A stretch of 16,594 nt of DNA from Saprospiraceae bacterium (GTDB taxonomy: Bacteria > Bacteroidota > Bacteroidia > Chitinophagales > Saprospiraceae). The position numbers and the translations under genes were made by a program. The stretch lies in contig JACMLK010000169.1 in assembly GCA_014379665.1 (NCBI GenBank), forward strand, positions 1 through 16,594, read 5' to 3'. Shown here piece after piece: positions 15,126-16,594 of the stretch. Each line of letters opens with the position of its first letter. Position 1 is the stretch's first letter. The notes beneath the pieces are model-generated. The model was not told the DNA's origin. It did no database searches and saw nothing but the letters and a program-made list of their open reading frames with translations.

Positions 15126-15821
15126 TTAATTTGTTTCAACATTATCAACTGTATATAAATAATTATCATCTTCATCATAAATTTTCATTTCTGTTAAATC
15201 ATGAGAACTAATTCCACCTTGGAGGAATTTATTGTTGATAAAATTTCCGTTAAGTCTAGTATAATCAGAATTTGCAATTAGAAATTCTTCAAGTCTTAAA
15301 ACTGCTACAGTTGAATCCTGGTGGTTCATTTCCATGTGTTTAGCAATGTTTAAGTTCAAATATTTCTGAGTTCCATGAGTAAAGAAAAGCAAATCACCAT
15401 TAGATTGTGCAATAAACTTTGGAATACATCCATAATCTCCTTTTCCATATGTCTTTTCCTGCGCTATAGGTTCGCTCATTCTTGGTTTATGATATCTATC
15501 AATTTTAGGATTAACAGCAATAATAGTCTTGTTTAAACCATCTTCTAAAAAGTAAACCCATATCTGTGTACCCTGAGAATTAGTTGGAACATCATTTTTG
15601 TAGTATTTGAATTCTGCATCATTGAATTTGCAATTATGAATTTCATCATTTTCATTATTTCCAGCTATTGTTTGGAATAAGCCTGAGTATATTCTGTAAT
15701 AATGAAAATGGTCATTTGCATTAGTTGAAGCCGCAGCTGTTTGATTCGGGTCATTTTTATCGGTTTTTTCTTTACAAGAAAAAATAGATGTCAATAGAAA
15801 AATAAAAATTATCTTCTTCAT
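15126..15821 (-). CDS. Lipoprotein of an unrecognised two-cysteine family, paralogue of the upstream neighbour
   Basis: 231 codons from ATG at 15821. The signal MKKIIFIFLLTSIFSC gives lipidated Cys16, followed by a polar, Asn/Thr-rich linker to about residue 37. The globular part then aligns along its whole length with the product of 15891-16490. Shared blocks are HYYRIYSG, NCKFN (62-66), NPKI (104-107), GDYGCIPKFI (128-137), a LNIAKH helix (157-162) and QGGIS (201-205). Cys64 and Cys132 are conserved in both and could form a disulfide in this exported copy. I do not recognise the family and see no enzyme motif. It is convergent with the CHAT gene. An AATCACTAAAA leader element precedes the ATG. 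The coding DNA is visibly more AT-rich than the left half of the window. Confidence 0.8.
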   Translation of the reverse strand: MKKIIFIFLLTSIFSCKEKTDKNDPNQTAAASTNANDHFHYYRIYSGLFQTIAGNNENDEIHNCKFNDAEFKYYKNDVPTNSQGTQIWVYFLEDGLNKTIIAVNPKIDRYHKPRMSEPIAQEKTYGKGDYGCIPKFIAQSNGDLLFFTHGTQKYLNLNIAKHMEMNHQDSTVAVLRLEEFLIANSDYTRLNGNFINNKFLQGGISSHDLTEMKIYDEDDNYLYTVDNVETN

Positions 15822-15851
15822 TCTGATTTGATTTTAGTGATTAATAAATAT

Positions 15852-15875
15852 GTTGATTTTAATCAATTGATCAAC
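15852..15875. repeat. Inverted repeat in the gap between the two paralogues
   Basis: GTTGAT (15852-15857) and ATCAAC (15870-15875) form a 6-bp stem. The region also holds TTGATTTTAATCAA and the palindrome TTGATCAA, so three TTGAT half-sites lie within 25 bases. This could be an operator, a hairpin after the upstream gene, or chance in AT-rich DNA. Confidence 0.3.
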
Positions 15876-15890
15876 TTATATCGTTTTTAA

Positions 15891-16490
15891 TTATTTGGAT
15901 TTGGATAATTTTGGAGTATAGATAGGTATGTCTCCTTTTTCAGTTCCAGTTCCAGAGTATACCTTTAATAAACTCAGACTGGAATTATTAACACCTCCCT
16001 GAATATTATTATCAGCTCTAAACCAATTGTTCAATATAATATAATTTTCGTCAGAAATGGGGAAAAAATGCGGTTCCAGTTCTAAAATTGTTTGATTTAT
16101 ATCATTTATCATTTCATGACGAGCAATATGTAGGGTAATAATTTTATATCCATTGTCATCATTAAATGCAATATCACCTTTTCCATTTTTTATGAATGTC
16201 GGGATACAACCATAATTACCTAGTCCGGGGTTTCCTTCTGGTACAGGAAAAATAACTGATCCAATTTCGATCTGTTTTTTTATTTTTGGATTTATTGTAA
16301 TAATTAATCTGCCATACCGACATTTAGAATAATAAAATTTACCTTCTTTTATAGGTTTTTTTACATCATTAAAGTAGCATAGCATTTCCTGGTTGTTAAA
16401 TGTGCAATTTGCAATACCATCTTCAGTAAAAGTATCACTTACCTTACTAAGTTCACCTTTATAATAGGCGTAATAATGATTATCCGTCAT
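15891..16490 (-). CDS. Signal-less paralogue of the adjacent lipoprotein (unrecognised family)
   Basis: 199 codons from ATG at 16490. An in-frame TAA lies 15 bases upstream, so no signal peptide can be added; homology to the neighbouring lipoprotein begins within the first few residues (NHYYAYYKG). The conserved blocks are NCTFN (28-32), INPKI (66-70), GNYGCIPTFI (91-100), LHIARH (120-125) and QGGVN (164-168). Cys29 and Cys95 match the two conserved cysteines of the lipoprotein copy, and Cys38 and Cys57 are extra. The chain ends in a Lys/Ser-rich tail (TPKLSKSK). As written the protein should be cytoplasmic, unlike its neighbour. It lies 69 bases upstream of the lipoprotein gene on the same strand, probably from a tandem duplication. 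A 60-base sample (16081-16140) has 15 G or C, against 23 in 8281-8340, suggesting transferred DNA. Function unknown. Confidence 0.75.
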   Translation of the reverse strand: MTDNHYYAYYKGELSKVSDTFTEDGIANCTFNNQEMLCYFNDVKKPIKEGKFYYSKCRYGRLIITINPKIKKQIEIGSVIFPVPEGNPGLGNYGCIPTFIKNGKGDIAFNDDNGYKIITLHIARHEMINDINQTILELEPHFFPISDENYIILNNWFRADNNIQGGVNNSSLSLLKVYSGTGTEKGDIPIYTPKLSKSK

Positions 16491-16594
16491 AAAATTAAAA
16501 TTTTAATGATTTATAAATATATTTGTTTGTTTTGAATACTTATTTAGTTCCGGTTTTTGTAATATACTCCGACCGGCTTCATTTTGACCAATTC

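Noticed and set aside
16551..16576. CCGGT / ACCGG inverted repeat near the right edge, considered as an insertion-sequence end
   Set aside because: Only 5 bp long with no partner repeat, target duplication or transposase in the window.
16544..16594. Minus-strand open frame running in from the window edge, ending ...VGVYYKNRN then TAA
   Set aside because: Only 16 codons are visible and a second minus frame is also open across the edge, so neither can be supported as the end of a real gene.

Overview
The window looks like chromosome from a member of the Bacteroidota, perhaps a Saprospiria- or Cytophaga-like lineage. This rests on several things read directly from the sequence: an apparent type IX secretion (Por) tail on a secreted nuclease, a DUF5723-like outer-membrane protein, many short-lipobox lipoproteins, starts without Shine-Dalgarno sequences, and repeated TAnnTTTG boxes (the Bacteroidota -7 promoter element) 13-30 bases before starts. 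It is AT-rich throughout, most strikingly at the right end. No tRNA, rRNA, CRISPR array or recognisable transposase was seen.

Left part (1-8800). The window opens inside a large minus-strand lipoprotein that joins a cytochrome c domain, a PA14 domain and the start of a sugar-dehydrogenase-like propeller. It is divergent from truA (tRNA pseudouridine synthase), which starts with GTG. Two small exported proteins follow: an extremely basic minus-strand protein of 92 residues and a 91-residue plus-strand lipoprotein. Next is a tight pair, a 510-residue lipoprotein and a predicted DUF5723-type outer-membrane barrel 9 bases downstream, likely one envelope unit. Then comes another two-gene unit, a TPR lipoprotein and a YdhF-like aldo/keto reductase whose catalytic histidine is replaced by asparagine.

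Middle (8800-11340). A minus-strand secreted endonuclease/exonuclease/phosphatase protein with an N-terminal beta-sandwich and a C-terminal sorting tail is divergent from a NudK-like Nudix hydrolase. That gene ends in the best terminator hairpin of the window (10 bp perfect stem).

Right part (11340-16594). This is the accessory-looking section. A promoter box precedes an apparent two-gene operon: a secreted protein with a probable C-terminal beta-barrel, then a 913-codon TPR-like lipoprotein with a C-terminal CHAT (caspase-like) domain that retains the His and Cys dyad. The CHAT gene is odd at both ends. Its frame has no usable ATG, but an out-of-frame ATG followed by an A AAA AAC heptamer would, after a -1 shift or one extra A, give a textbook lipoprotein signal. 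Its CHAT fold is cut short right after the SLWDVSD strand. Converging on it are two tandem minus-strand paralogues of a family I do not recognise, one a lipoprotein and one lacking any signal, in the most AT-rich DNA of the window. The CHAT/barrel operon plus the paralogue pair is the best candidate for an undescribed system, but any functional link between them is inference.
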